NCBI GenBank assembly: GCA_023379605.1
Contig: JAMCQF010000106.1
Coordinates: 1-46,436 of the forward strand
Length of the DNA stretch: 46,436 nucleotides
Direction of reading: 5' to 3'
Origin: Actinomycetota bacterium
GTDB taxonomy: Bacteria > Actinomycetota > Acidimicrobiia > Acidimicrobiales > JAMCQF01
The notes under the pieces: generated by a model
Databases searched by the model: none
The model's input: only the letters and a program-made list of their open reading frames with translations
Told to the model about the DNA's origin: nothing
Position numbers and translations under genes: made by a program
In this document: positions 9,697 through 18,759 of the stretch, in pieces
Layout: the number at the start of each line of letters is the position of its first letter
Numbering within the stretch: the first letter of the stretch is position 1

Positions 9697-9920
9697 CGGC
9701 GCCGCTCCTCTCTTACGTCCTCTTTTTCAAAGGGCGTCGGCAGTATGCTCCCGTCCGAGAGCCGGCGCAGGAGATAACCTCCCTCCAAGACCTCTGCCAC
9801 CTCGAACCCCTTGGACCAAGAGCCGAGGAACCTGTCCCGGACGTCTACTCGGGTGCCAACCGGCAAGATGGCATAGGGTTGCTCAGTGCCCACTGCCGAC
9901 ATGGTATTGCCCATGGCCAC
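9675..9920 (-). CDS. small conserved-looking hypothetical protein
   Basis: 81 aa, SH3/KOW-like composition (AILPVGTRVDVRDRFLGSWSKGFEVAEVLEGGYLLRRLSDGSILPTPF). Fills the gap between GYD and rnhB. Confidence 0.6.
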   Translation of the reverse strand: MAMGNTMSAVGTEQPYAILPVGTRVDVRDRFLGSWSKGFEVAEVLEGGYLLRRLSDGSILPTPFEKEDVREERRRQGLWWY

Positions 9921-9955
9921 TCCTTAGCTGGTTGTGCCCCCAGGCGCCCACCGGC

Positions 9956-10693
9956 GTGCTTGTAAGGATAGGGCATATCTTGGTTGGCAGGGATCGCGCT
10001 GGCAGGGGGGGCAAAACTGCAGCCGCGCATTTTCTTGACGCAGAGAGGGATTGGTGGGATGGAACCACTGCTGGTCCTATAGCCGGTGTGGACGAGGTTG
10101 GGCGAGGAGCCTGGGCAGGTCCACTGAGCGTTGGGGTGGCAGTGGTCAGGCGCTCCTTAGAGGTGCAGGGGCCCGATAAGAAAGGCCTTTGCATGGGCGC
10201 CCCTGCGGGGCTAACGGACTCCAAGCTGCTTAGCGAGCTTGCCAGGGAGAATCTGTTCGCGCCTGTCGCAAGGTGGTGCAGGGCTTGGGCCGTTGGGCAC
10301 GCCTCGCCTGAGGAGTGTGACTACCTGGGCATGTCCAAGGCTCAGCGCTTGGCAGCTCGCAGGGGCGTGTCGATTGTAGAGAAAGAGCTGGGTGTGCCGG
10401 TACAGGGCTTCATTGTGGACGGGAATTGGGATTTCGTGGGAGATGGACGTGCACAGGTGAAGATGCTTGTGGGGGGTGATCGAACTTGTGGTCCGGTGGC
10501 CGCCGCTGCGTTGCTGGCCAAGGTCACTCGTGACCGGCTCATGATTGCCCAAGCGCCTCTGTACCCTTCCTTCGAGTTCGATCGCAACAAAGGCTATCCT
10601 TCACCTCACCACATTGAGGCGCTAAAGGAGCGGGGGCCCACACCGATACATAGGACCACCTGGTCCTATATGGACCGCCTGGGACTGCGCTAA
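9956..10693 (+). CDS. rnhB: ribonuclease HII
   Basis: IAGVDEVGRGAWAGPLSVGVAV, GLTDSKLLS, AVGHASPEECDYLGMSKAQRLA, GFIVDGNWDFV, AAALLAKVTRDRLM, NKGYPSPHHIEAL. GTG start at 9956 inferred. Confidence 0.9.
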   Translation: MLVRIGHILVGRDRAGRGGKTAAAHFLDAERDWWDGTTAGPIAGVDEVGRGAWAGPLSVGVAVVRRSLEVQGPDKKGLCMGAPAGLTDSKLLSELARENLFAPVARWCRAWAVGHASPEECDYLGMSKAQRLAARRGVSIVEKELGVPVQGFIVDGNWDFVGDGRAQVKMLVGGDRTCGPVAAAALLAKVTRDRLMIAQAPLYPSFEFDRNKGYPSPHHIEALKERGPTPIHRTTWSYMDRLGLR

Positions 10694-10694
10694 G

Positions 10695-10782
10695 GCATGG
10701 CTAGGTCGGCGACCCGGATGACCCCGAGAGGTGCCAACCCTCCCAGACCGCATGGGAAGGTAGCCAGCATGGCTAGGTCGGC
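10695..10782. repeat. 16-bp direct repeat pair GCATGGCTAGGTCGGC, spaced 72 bp
   Basis: Identical copies at 10695-10710 and 10767-10782 in the rnhB/acyl-CoA dehydrogenase intergenic region. Confidence 0.85.
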
Positions 10783-10880
10783 CCGTTTAGAACTGCACTT
10801 CAGGCGCCCAGGCACAACTCCAGCCCTGTGGCAACGGCGAAACAGCCCCACTTGGCCGCACAGCGCCGCTAAGGTCTGGC

Positions 10881-12128
10881 TCAGCTGAACCTGGCCGAGG
10901 GCTCCTTGGGCAACCCCAGGACTCTCTCGCCTACGATGTTCTTGAGGATCTCATCAGTGCCACCAGCTATCCGCATGGCTGGTACACCTAGGACGTACTG
11001 AGACCACGCGTAGGTGCCCCACTCCCCGCTGTCAGCCACGAGCTTCGGTCCAAGCACTGAGCTGATGAAATCACACGTTCTTCGCATGTTCTGGGTTAGG
11101 GTCAGCTTGGCTATGGACATCTCCGGGCCGGGAAGCTGACCAGCTTTTAGCTTGGCCATCGCCCGCATATTGGTGTACCCCGCGACTTTGGAGCTTATGT
11201 AGATCTCTGCAATCTGCTGGCGGACCAGAGGATCGTTGGCGCGGCCAAGATGGCGCATCATCTCCATGAGACGGCCGGTGCTCAAAGAGCCAACCCCTCC
11301 GCCTCCAGCGCCTATGGCCGCTCGCTCGTTCATGAGGGTGGTGAGCGCTACGGTCCACCCTCCATTCACCTCTCCCAAGCGGTGATCGTCTGGTATCCGG
11401 ACGTCTGTGAAAAACACCTCGTTGAAAGACGCCCCTCCTGTCATTTGCCTGAGAGGACGTACTTCGACACCAGGAGCATGCATGTCCACCACAAAGCCAG
11501 TCAGCCCCCTGTGCTTTTCCAGGTCTGGGTCGGTTCGGCAGATGATCTCACCTATGTCGGAAATCTGAGCTCCAGAGGTCCACACTTTCTGGCCGTTTAT
11601 CACCCACTCGTCTGCGTCCCTCACTGCTTTGGTCTGCAGACCTGCAAGGTCCGATCCAGCAGCGGGCTCACTGAAGAGCTGGCACGCCACTATGTCACCG
11701 CGGTAGAGGGACTTTAGGTACCGCCTTTTTACGAGCTCGGTACCATGGGCCAAGATGGTGGGAGCCACCATGCCCAAGCCGATGCCGAAGACCGCCTGCG
11801 AGGGGATCTCAAAGCGGGACTCGAGCGCGTCATAGATTCTCTTGTAGCTGCTGGGAAGGTTGCGCCCGCCGTACTCCTTGGGGCCTGTGATCCACCCGAA
11901 GCCACCGTCGAACCTGCAACGGGACCACTCCTGGGCTGACTTGAGATCTGCCATTTCCTCTTGAGCGGTGCGCTCTGCGAACAGCACTGCAGAGTCAGAG
12001 CCCTCTCCCCATGCCTTGGAGACCTCCACCCTGGGCTTGGCGTTGGACTCGAGGAACTGGAGGGCCTCTGCCTCGAAGCTCTCCTCGCTAATGATGTCTG
12101 CCATCACCCGATCGTAGCTGGATGCCAC
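10881..12128 (-). CDS. acyl-CoA dehydrogenase
   Basis: ACQLFSEPAAGSDLAGLQTKAVRDADEWVINGQKVWTSGAQ...GGTDEILKNIVGERVLGLPKEP. Confidence 0.93.
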   Translation of the reverse strand: MASSYDRVMADIISEESFEAEALQFLESNAKPRVEVSKAWGEGSDSAVLFAERTAQEEMADLKSAQEWSRCRFDGGFGWITGPKEYGGRNLPSSYKRIYDALESRFEIPSQAVFGIGLGMVAPTILAHGTELVKRRYLKSLYRGDIVACQLFSEPAAGSDLAGLQTKAVRDADEWVINGQKVWTSGAQISDIGEIICRTDPDLEKHRGLTGFVVDMHAPGVEVRPLRQMTGGASFNEVFFTDVRIPDDHRLGEVNGGWTVALTTLMNERAAIGAGGGGVGSLSTGRLMEMMRHLGRANDPLVRQQIAEIYISSKVAGYTNMRAMAKLKAGQLPGPEMSIAKLTLTQNMRRTCDFISSVLGPKLVADSGEWGTYAWSQYVLGVPAMRIAGGTDEILKNIVGERVLGLPKEPSARFS

Positions 12129-12208
12129 CTCTTCTGGCTAGCTGCTACACATCTGATGACGGATGCAGCCAAGCGTGCCATCAAAGCTCGCGGCGGTGTA
12201 GAACATAG

Positions 12209-13114
12209 GTGATGGCAATCCTGTTTGCCCTAGCTGCCTCGATCACCAACGCCTTCGCTACAATCCTGCAGCGTCTAGGCGTACAGCACGCACCCGACGA
12301 CACCTCATTTAGCTGGCAGCTCGTGATGCACGCGCTGCGCCAACCCGTTTGGCTGGCGGGCACAGCGACGATGACAGGCGGTTATGTCCTGCAGTTCCTG
12401 GCGCTCTCCTATGCCGGTCTCAGCGTGGTGGAGCCAGTGCTCACCCTTGAGCTCGTTTTCCTTGTAGCTATTCTCGGAATCTGGTTTAACCAGACGCTCG
12501 GATGGCAGGACTGGGTCGGGGCCATGGCGATCACAGTCGGTCTAGGGGGGTTCCTCTATGCAGCCTCTCCCAGTGGCGGGAACAGCATTCCTGCATCTCT
12601 CAGCTGGATCGAAGCTTTCGTGGTAGTTCTCGCAGCCGCTAGCGTCACTGCACTCCTGGCGGCCCGGGGAGGTCCGTGGTGGCGTGCGAGCCTGCTTGGG
12701 GTGTCGTCGGCGCTTTTCTTCTCGTTGGCAGCTGCGTCAACCAAGGTGGCAACGGCATATTTGAAAAGTGGCGGCTGGCTCTCCCTGCTCACGCACTGGC
12801 AGACCTACGGGATAGTGATAGCGGGCGGGGCAGGCCTGTTCGTCCTTCAGCATGCCTACCGTGCAGGACCTATTACGGCTTCTCAATCAGCTCTTATGAT
12901 TGTAGATCCGCTGGCCAGCATCTTGATAGGGGTTAGCCTCTTTGACGAGCGGGTGCGTTCTTCTGGGGCTCGTGGTCCCCTGGAGGCATTGGCCCTGCTC
13001 GGCATGTTCAGCGGGGTGATCCTGCTTAGCAAGTCGCCTGTTGTAGTGGAAGCCAAGGCAGCAGCAGAGGGCATAAGCCTCGATTCTCCACCGGCAAGAA
13101 AGGCAGCCCATTAG
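12209..13114 (+). CDS. DMT/EamA-like transporter
   Basis: Multi-TM protein; AILFALAASITNAFATILQRLG...GLSVVEPVLTLELVFLVAILGIWF. Confidence 0.8.
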   Translation: MMAILFALAASITNAFATILQRLGVQHAPDDTSFSWQLVMHALRQPVWLAGTATMTGGYVLQFLALSYAGLSVVEPVLTLELVFLVAILGIWFNQTLGWQDWVGAMAITVGLGGFLYAASPSGGNSIPASLSWIEAFVVVLAAASVTALLAARGGPWWRASLLGVSSALFFSLAAASTKVATAYLKSGGWLSLLTHWQTYGIVIAGGAGLFVLQHAYRAGPITASQSALMIVDPLASILIGVSLFDERVRSSGARGPLEALALLGMFSGVILLSKSPVVVEAKAAAEGISLDSPPARKAAH

Positions 13115-13133
13115 CCACCCATTTTCGGTCTCA

Positions 13134-14267
13134 ATTGAGCTGTGTGTTGGGCCTCGGTGGTTTCCATCTGGGGCTGGGCTCACAGCCCTGGAGCGAGCCA
13201 TGGAGGTGGCCAGCGCAGCAGAGCAGGCCGGCTTTGAAACGCTGTGGGTGAGAGAGCCCCCTTTGGGAGATCCTCCCTTGGCGGCACCCCCTTTGGGAGA
13301 GACCAACGACAGAGAGGACTCCCTTGAGCCTTTCACCTTGCTTGGTGCTTTGGCTGTGAGGACTACCCGGATTGCCCTTGGGGTCGTTGCTCCTGTGGAG
13401 CAGGTGGGCAGCCCTGCCCTGCTTGCCAAGATGGCAACCACTGTAGATGTGCTCTCCTCGGGCAGGTCTCGTGTGTGCCTCGCCTTTTCTCCAGCATCAG
13501 CTCCAGCGCGACAGCGGCCAAAGCGTGCTGTCATCGAGCGCTCCAAAGGCAGGGGTGAAGCTGTTTGGGGCCAAAACGGCCCAAGGTCGGTCATGCAGCA
13601 CAGAAGCGTGGGCAGAAAAAGCGTGGGCAGAAAAAGCGTGGGCAGAAAAAGCGTGGGCACAAAAAGCTTGGGCACAAAAAGCTTGGAACGGCTTGAGGAA
13701 ACCCTCCTTGTGTGCAAAGCCGTGCTGGAAGGAGGCGCTCCCAGCTTCGAGGGCCAGTACTTCAAACTCCGCGGTGCCGCCAACCTGCCAGGCCCGGTGC
13801 AACCCGGTGGGATCCCATTGCAGATACTTCTCAAGTTGGCCCGCCCAGGCCCTTTGGCTGGATCAGTTCCCCTAACAGCCATTGACCCAGCCATAGAGCA
13901 GGCCCTGTTCCTTGCAGCTAGGTATGCAAGCAGCTGCGTGCTTGAAGGAGACGAGCTCGCGTTGGGGATGTCGCTTGCCAGCCTGGACAAGGCGTGCTCA
14001 CTTCTTGGCAGGGACCCGTCTTCGTTGCGCAGGCTTGCCGTGGTGGAGCCCGGCCATCTCCGTACCAACCTCGACGCAGCCTCTCAGCGCAGTACTAGCC
14101 ATACTGGCTCCAATAGAGCCCCTTGCGGGCTCACGATGAGCAGTTCGCTTCTCAAAGGCATAGATGGCTTGGTCCTCATGGCACCTAAGACCTACGAGCT
14201 GAGCTGGCTGGTGGCTGCCGGGGAAATCCTTAGCGGCGCTCTCAGGGCTAGTAGGCACTGCCGCTAA
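13134..14267 (+). CDS. LLM-class flavin-dependent oxidoreductase (possibly F420-dependent), atypical or degenerate, with internal repeats
   Basis: ALERAMEVASAAEQAGFETLWVREPP...LGALAVRTTRIALGVVAPVEQVGSPALLAKMATTVDVLSSGR...LEETLLVCKAVLEGG. Coding similarity extends upstream of the first ATG (13200) without an obvious start codon. Confidence 0.7.
   Translation: MELCVGPRWFPSGAGLTALERAMEVASAAEQAGFETLWVREPPLGDPPLAAPPLGETNDREDSLEPFTLLGALAVRTTRIALGVVAPVEQVGSPALLAKMATTVDVLSSGRSRVCLAFSPASAPARQRPKRAVIERSKGRGEAVWGQNGPRSVMQHRSVGRKSVGRKSVGRKSVGTKSLGTKSLERLEETLLVCKAVLEGGAPSFEGQYFKLRGAANLPGPVQPGGIPLQILLKLARPGPLAGSVPLTAIDPAIEQALFLAARYASSCVLEGDELALGMSLASLDKACSLLGRDPSSLRRLAVVEPGHLRTNLDAASQRSTSHTGSNRAPCGLTMSSSLLKGIDGLVLMAPKTYELSWLVAAGEILSGALRASRHCR
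13605..13694 (+). repeat. 15-bp tandem repeat (agcgtgggcagaaaa, encoding SVGRK) within the LLM gene
   Basis: SVGRK x3, SVGTK, SLGTK, SLERL; variant units agcttgggcacaaaa. Confidence 0.95.
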
Positions 14268-14276
14268 TCTGTCCTG

Positions 14277-15185
14277 GTGCTTTTGGGTGCCCATGTTCGT
14301 AGCGGTCCCCAGCTGAGCTCTGCCATAGCTCATGGAGAGGAGATCGGTGCTCAGGTAGTCCAGATCTTCACGCAGAGCCCACGTGCCTGGAAACCCAGCC
14401 AGTACGCACCAGATGCCCTCCAGCACTACAGAGAGGCTCAGCATGCAAGCGCTTATATACAGGCAACGTTTTGCCATGCCACCTACCTCGTGAACCTCGC
14501 AGGAGACGATCCTGAGCTTCACGCCCGCTCTATCGCGTGTCTGAAAGATAACCTCGCAGTGGCCGCAGGCATTGGCTCAGCTGGTGTGGTCCTGCACCTT
14601 GGTAGCCACAAAGGGGCCGGCTTGAAGGCCAGATTGGACCAGATCGCTCTGGCATTGATAGAGGTGCTCGATAAGGTTTCTGGATGCCGGATCCTCATAG
14701 AGAACGCTGCAGGAGCAGGGGGCACCGTTGGCAGGAGCTTCGATGAGCTCGAAGCTGTGCTAGAGCGGGTGCAGGCTTTGGGCGGCCAAGAGGACAGGAT
14801 AGGCATCTGTCTGGACAGCCAGCACCTTTGGGCGTCTGGGGTGAACTTCGCCACTCCCAGGGGAATGGCAGATCTGATGGAGGAGATTGCCAACCGCGTG
14901 GGCATAAGTCGGCTGGGCTGCCTCCACCTCAATGACTCCAAGGTCGCGCTAGGGGCAAACCGCGATCGTCATGCCAATATCGGCGAGGGCACCATCGGTG
15001 AGCACGGATTGGCTATGCTGCTGGGTCATCCTCTGCTGAGGGATGTTCCAGCGGTGCTGGAGGTCCCTGGAGCTGGCAAAGGGCCTCGGGCGGAGGATCT
15101 AGCTGCGGCCCACAGTGCGCTTGTAGCCGGTCTGGACTTCTGGGCGCAGAGCTCCTTTGGAGGTGGCGCCTTACAGCTGCCCTGA
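14277..15185 (+). CDS. nfo: deoxyribonuclease IV (AP endonuclease)
   Basis: LLGAHVRSGPQLSSAI...VQIFTQSPRAW...GVVLHLGSHKG...ILIENAAGAGGTVGRSFDEL...GICLDSQHLWASGV...LHLNDSKVALGANRDRHANIGEGTIG. Confidence 0.94.
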   Translation: MLLGAHVRSGPQLSSAIAHGEEIGAQVVQIFTQSPRAWKPSQYAPDALQHYREAQHASAYIQATFCHATYLVNLAGDDPELHARSIACLKDNLAVAAGIGSAGVVLHLGSHKGAGLKARLDQIALALIEVLDKVSGCRILIENAAGAGGTVGRSFDELEAVLERVQALGGQEDRIGICLDSQHLWASGVNFATPRGMADLMEEIANRVGISRLGCLHLNDSKVALGANRDRHANIGEGTIGEHGLAMLLGHPLLRDVPAVLEVPGAGKGPRAEDLAAAHSALVAGLDFWAQSSFGGGALQLP

Positions 15186-16679
15186 TCCAGAGTCGCTTGG
15201 GGCCTCGCTGGAGATAGTGCGCATGGGTCGTCTTCGCGGCTGAGCAGCTCGTGCTCGCGCTGCCGCCTTGGCTTGTAGCTTAGGTATGGCAATTAGCACG
15301 TAAGCAGTTGCGATGCAGCCGATCACAGCAACCACAGCAGCGGGGAGCACCGAGAGCCTGCTTGGGTTCGCCGGGTTGGAAAAGGCGCTGGCGAGCCCTA
15401 GAACCGCAAATATAACCATCCCTGCTACACACAAGACAGGAGCCATCGGGAGATAAAACGATCTTTTCCTTGTGTCCCGGCGTCTGAGAGCGAGCACGCA
15501 CCAGGCGGCACATGCATAGATGAGCGCTTCCAAGGTAGCGCCCACAGCGACCAAAAGTAGCCACTGACGGGTCAAAAACACTGCTGCGGCCACCAGAGCA
15601 GATGTAGCTCCTAGGACTAAGACAGGAAACCATGGAACCGCTTTTAGGTTGAGCGAGCAGAACACTCTTGGCAGGTTTCCGTCGCGTGCAGCCGCATAAA
15701 GGAACCGCGAGGCGGTGAGAAAGCCGCCATTGAAAGTGTTGATCGCAGTCAGGACAGTGGTGGCGAGCATCCACAGCTCCCCGATCTCTCCCAGAGCTGC
15801 CCGGCCGAGGAGAAGCTGTGGGTACGGGCTGTGATGAGAGCTTGCAAAAGGAACTGCGTGCGTTAGAGCCAGAGCAAAGACGGCAGTGACCACAAAGAGG
15901 ATGCCCGGGGCTATGAACAGGGCTTTGGAAGTGGTGGCAGGGGATCGCACCTCTTCTGCGGTGGTGGTCACCCACTCGAAAGCCGCGTAGAGGAACACCC
16001 CGTAAGCTACAGCCTCTATTGCATTGTGAGGACCAGCATGCAGTAGGGCAAGAGGCCGGCGAAGCGGGCCGGGCACATTGAAGATCGCGACCAAAGACAG
16101 GGCCGTGGTCGAGGCAAGCACTGTATAGGTTACGATATTCTGTACCGCTCCTGTGAGCTTGACGCCGAGCAGGTTCGCGGTTATAGCCATGCCTACAAGT
16201 ACCACGATCCATACATATGCCAAGACTGTCGGCTCATGAAGCACATGCTGGATGGCTGCGCCTATGAGGAACGCATCGGCAGCTATCACAGCCACGATCG
16301 TTGTCATGTACGCGAAGGTGACAGACAGTGCAGTGCGGTTGCCCATGGCGCGGCTCATGTAAAGCCTGATCCCAGCAGCACTTGGGTAGAGCCCGTTGAG
16401 CTCGGAGAAGATGCCAGCAACCAGGAGAGCCAAAACCCCTGCGACAAGGATCGCGAGCCAGGCAGAGGTTCCGGCCGCATAGGTGGCCACCGATACCACG
16501 GCCAGGTAATCCATCGCTGCAAATGCGAGCCCGGAAGAGGTGGCGGTTGCAGACCACAGCCCTAGAGCGCGGCGAAGCTTCGGGCCTGCAGATCCAAAAG
16601 AGCCAGCCTGTCCCGCCAGCTGCGAAGCAGCCAGGGCGCCATGAGAGCCATCATTGCCGGCCTGCTCGTAAGGGATCAT
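15171..16679 (-). CDS. APC family amino acid/polyamine permease
   Basis: LRRALGLWSATATSSGLAFAAMDYLAVVSVATYAAGTSAWLAILVAGVLALLVAGIFSELNGLYPSAAGIRLY; about 12 TM segments. Confidence 0.9.
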   Translation of the reverse strand: MIPYEQAGNDGSHGALAASQLAGQAGSFGSAGPKLRRALGLWSATATSSGLAFAAMDYLAVVSVATYAAGTSAWLAILVAGVLALLVAGIFSELNGLYPSAAGIRLYMSRAMGNRTALSVTFAYMTTIVAVIAADAFLIGAAIQHVLHEPTVLAYVWIVVLVGMAITANLLGVKLTGAVQNIVTYTVLASTTALSLVAIFNVPGPLRRPLALLHAGPHNAIEAVAYGVFLYAAFEWVTTTAEEVRSPATTSKALFIAPGILFVVTAVFALALTHAVPFASSHHSPYPQLLLGRAALGEIGELWMLATTVLTAINTFNGGFLTASRFLYAAARDGNLPRVFCSLNLKAVPWFPVLVLGATSALVAAAVFLTRQWLLLVAVGATLEALIYACAAWCVLALRRRDTRKRSFYLPMAPVLCVAGMVIFAVLGLASAFSNPANPSRLSVLPAAVVAVIGCIATAYVLIAIPKLQAKAAARARAAQPRRRPMRTISSEAPSDSGSGQL

Positions 16680-16731
16680 GCTCCCGACTCTGCAAATAGC
16701 AGCCGGTTCTGCAGGAGAGACGCCTGTCCTA

Positions 16732-17091
16732 TCACGATTCTGGCCAGATGATAGAGCTTATCGCATCCAGCCTCATGACGTCCTCCTGGCTTCCTTGGAC
16801 CTTTATCTCGCCTCGGAGGTACTTCTGAACCGGGTTCAAATCTCCCCAGAACATGTCGCAAAAGGTCTCCGAGGAGGTAGTCACGATGATGTCAGGCTCT
16901 CCCAGATGCCCAGGGAGAACCTGAGTGATCTCACCATGGTCGACCACCATAGTAAAGGTTATCTCGCTGTCATCGCATGCAAAGTGCAGCCTGCGGCTCC
17001 AAGCCCGTTGCATCTTGCGCAAGCGCTCATTGGTGTTGCACTGTACGGTGTAGTCCTGAAGAGCCTCTTGCAGCTCCTCCCAGCTTGCCAT
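16732..17091 (-). CDS. SCP2 sterol-binding domain protein
   Basis: ITFTMVVDHGEITQVLPGHLGEPDIIVTTSSETFCDMFWGDLNPVQKYLRGEIKVQGSQEDVMRLDAI. Confidence 0.85.
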   Translation of the reverse strand: MASWEELQEALQDYTVQCNTNERLRKMQRAWSRRLHFACDDSEITFTMVVDHGEITQVLPGHLGEPDIIVTTSSETFCDMFWGDLNPVQKYLRGEIKVQGSQEDVMRLDAISSIIWPES

Positions 17092-17174
17092 TGAAGATCT
17101 TCCTCCCTGTTATCTCCGCATTGATCTCTCTTGCGAGCGATCTGCTACAAGCAGCACAACGCTGAACCCTTGGT

Positions 17175-18536
17175 TCAGGTAGTCCCCCCTGCAATCTGGG
17201 CTTGCCTGGCAGGACGTCTCCTTGGTCGCTTGCGGACCGGCTCATCATCTCCGACGCCGTTTAGGAGATCCTCGACCGCGTTGTAGAGAGCTTCCAGAAG
17301 AAAGTCTATCTCTGCCTCGCCTATGACGAGCGGAGGCATCAAGCGCATGACCGAGGGGGCATTTCCCGTGTAGATCGCAAGCACACCATGCCGGCCAAGA
17401 TGGTAGGACATGCGTGGACCCATAGAGTCGTCACGATATTCGATGCCTACCATGAGGCCAAGCCCTCTGACCTCAGCGAACACCTCAGGGCGGCTGTCGG
17501 CTAGCACCTCGAGACCGCCCCTCAAGCGCTCGCCTAGATGCATGGAGCGCTTTACAAGGTCCTCGTCCTCGATGACAGACAATGTTTCTAGTGCTATGGC
17601 GCAAGCCAGGTCGGATCCGCCGAATGTGGAGAGGTGGATGAAGGGATTGGGGATGAGGAACTCTCGGAGCTGATCTGTGTAGATAGCAGCAGAGATAGCA
17701 ACGAGCGATCCTCCCAGGGACTTGGCCACAGTCATGATGTCGGGGACGACCCCCCAGTGCTCGCAGGCAAACCACCGGCCAGTGCGCCCGAAACCTGTCT
17801 GGATCTCATCAATAATAAGAAGCGCACCGCTTTCATCGCAAGCCTGGCGCAGCCCTGCCAGGTAGCCGTCGGGAGGGACGACCACCCCACCCTCACCTTG
17901 AATCGGCTCGATGAGCACAGCGGCAGTCCCTGGGTCAATCTCTGCGCGAGCTGCATCCAGGTCACCGTAGGGGACCCGGGCGAACTCGCTCATCAGCGGG
18001 CCGAATGGGGCCTTGTACACGTCACGTCCCGCAGCAGAGAGGGCAAATCCAGTGTGTCCGTGATAGCCGTTTAGCGTGGAGATGATCTTGGATCGTCCAG
18101 TGACACCTCGTGCCAGCTTGATGGCGAAGTCAATGACTTCCCCTCCTCCAGTTCCAAATGTTGTGCAGCACAATCCACCCGGAGCTAGGTCGGCAAGCTT
18201 GTGAGCGAGAGCGGCCTTGTACTGTGAGCAGAGGAGGAAGTTGCCGTGATCAAGGTGCTCCACTGCCTCATGCATGGCTGCAACGATGCGCGGATGGCGC
18301 CTTCCTATGTTGAATGACCCAGCCGAGGTGAAGCAGTCAAGGAACTTACGGCCATCTACGTCCCAGACCCATGCGCCAGATCTATCTCCTTCCACGATAT
18401 CCAATCCTGCGGCTTTTAACACCCTGACCTGTTGGGGGTTCATGTACTGCGCAAAGTCCAAAAGAGCATGGGAATGAGCACAGTCGGGGTTGAGACTGCC
18501 TTTGGTTCCTGGACGCATGTTGCCCGTGCTTGTCAT
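17175..18536 (-). CDS. class III (PLP-dependent) aminotransferase
   Basis: [90 protein letters not shown]. Confidence 0.92.
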   Translation of the reverse strand: MTSTGNMRPGTKGSLNPDCAHSHALLDFAQYMNPQQVRVLKAAGLDIVEGDRSGAWVWDVDGRKFLDCFTSAGSFNIGRRHPRIVAAMHEAVEHLDHGNFLLCSQYKAALAHKLADLAPGGLCCTTFGTGGGEVIDFAIKLARGVTGRSKIISTLNGYHGHTGFALSAAGRDVYKAPFGPLMSEFARVPYGDLDAARAEIDPGTAAVLIEPIQGEGGVVVPPDGYLAGLRQACDESGALLIIDEIQTGFGRTGRWFACEHWGVVPDIMTVAKSLGGSLVAISAAIYTDQLREFLIPNPFIHLSTFGGSDLACAIALETLSVIEDEDLVKRSMHLGERLRGGLEVLADSRPEVFAEVRGLGLMVGIEYRDDSMGPRMSYHLGRHGVLAIYTGNAPSVMRLMPPLVIGEAEIDFLLEALYNAVEDLLNGVGDDEPVRKRPRRRPARQAQIAGGTT

Positions 18537-18604
18537 CTGCCCTCCGTGCTTCTCGCATCGATGTCATCTGAGGTGATGGTGGTGTCGATAGTAATGCCGA
18601 TCTC

Positions 18605-18631
18605 ATAAAGCGGGCCATAGGCCCGCTTTAT
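18605..18631 (-). terminator. terminator/attenuator-like hairpin upstream of the aminotransferase
   Basis: Perfect 12-bp stem ATAAAGCGGGCC-ATA-GGCCCGCTTTAT. On the minus strand a GC stem followed by UUUAU. Confidence 0.65.
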
Positions 18632-18643
18632 GCTCCTGTGGGA

Positions 18644-18737
18644 GCAATGCTTGGTTGATAGCGCGTCTGGCAGCCCAGACGGTGCCAGCCCGACTCGTCT
18701 TGGGTGCTGGTGGGGCAATCCTTGGCTGATAGAGCGC
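18644..18737. repeat. imperfect direct repeat pair in the aminotransferase leader, spaced 71 bp
   Basis: GCAATGCTTGGTTGATAGCGC (18644-18664) and GCAATCCTTGGCTGATAGAGCGC (18715-18737). Confidence 0.8.
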
Positions 18738-18759
18738 TCCAGTTCTGGGCAGGCCATGG

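Noticed and set aside
13605-13694. 15-bp array considered as a CRISPR-like or minisatellite element
   Set aside because: No spacers and it preserves the reading frame; a coding tandem repeat.
12887-14068. 393-aa minus-strand ORF antisense to the DMT permease and LLM genes
   Set aside because: Repeat-driven open frame (KLFVPTLFLPTLFLP) with no domain logic; the plus-strand genes have family motifs.
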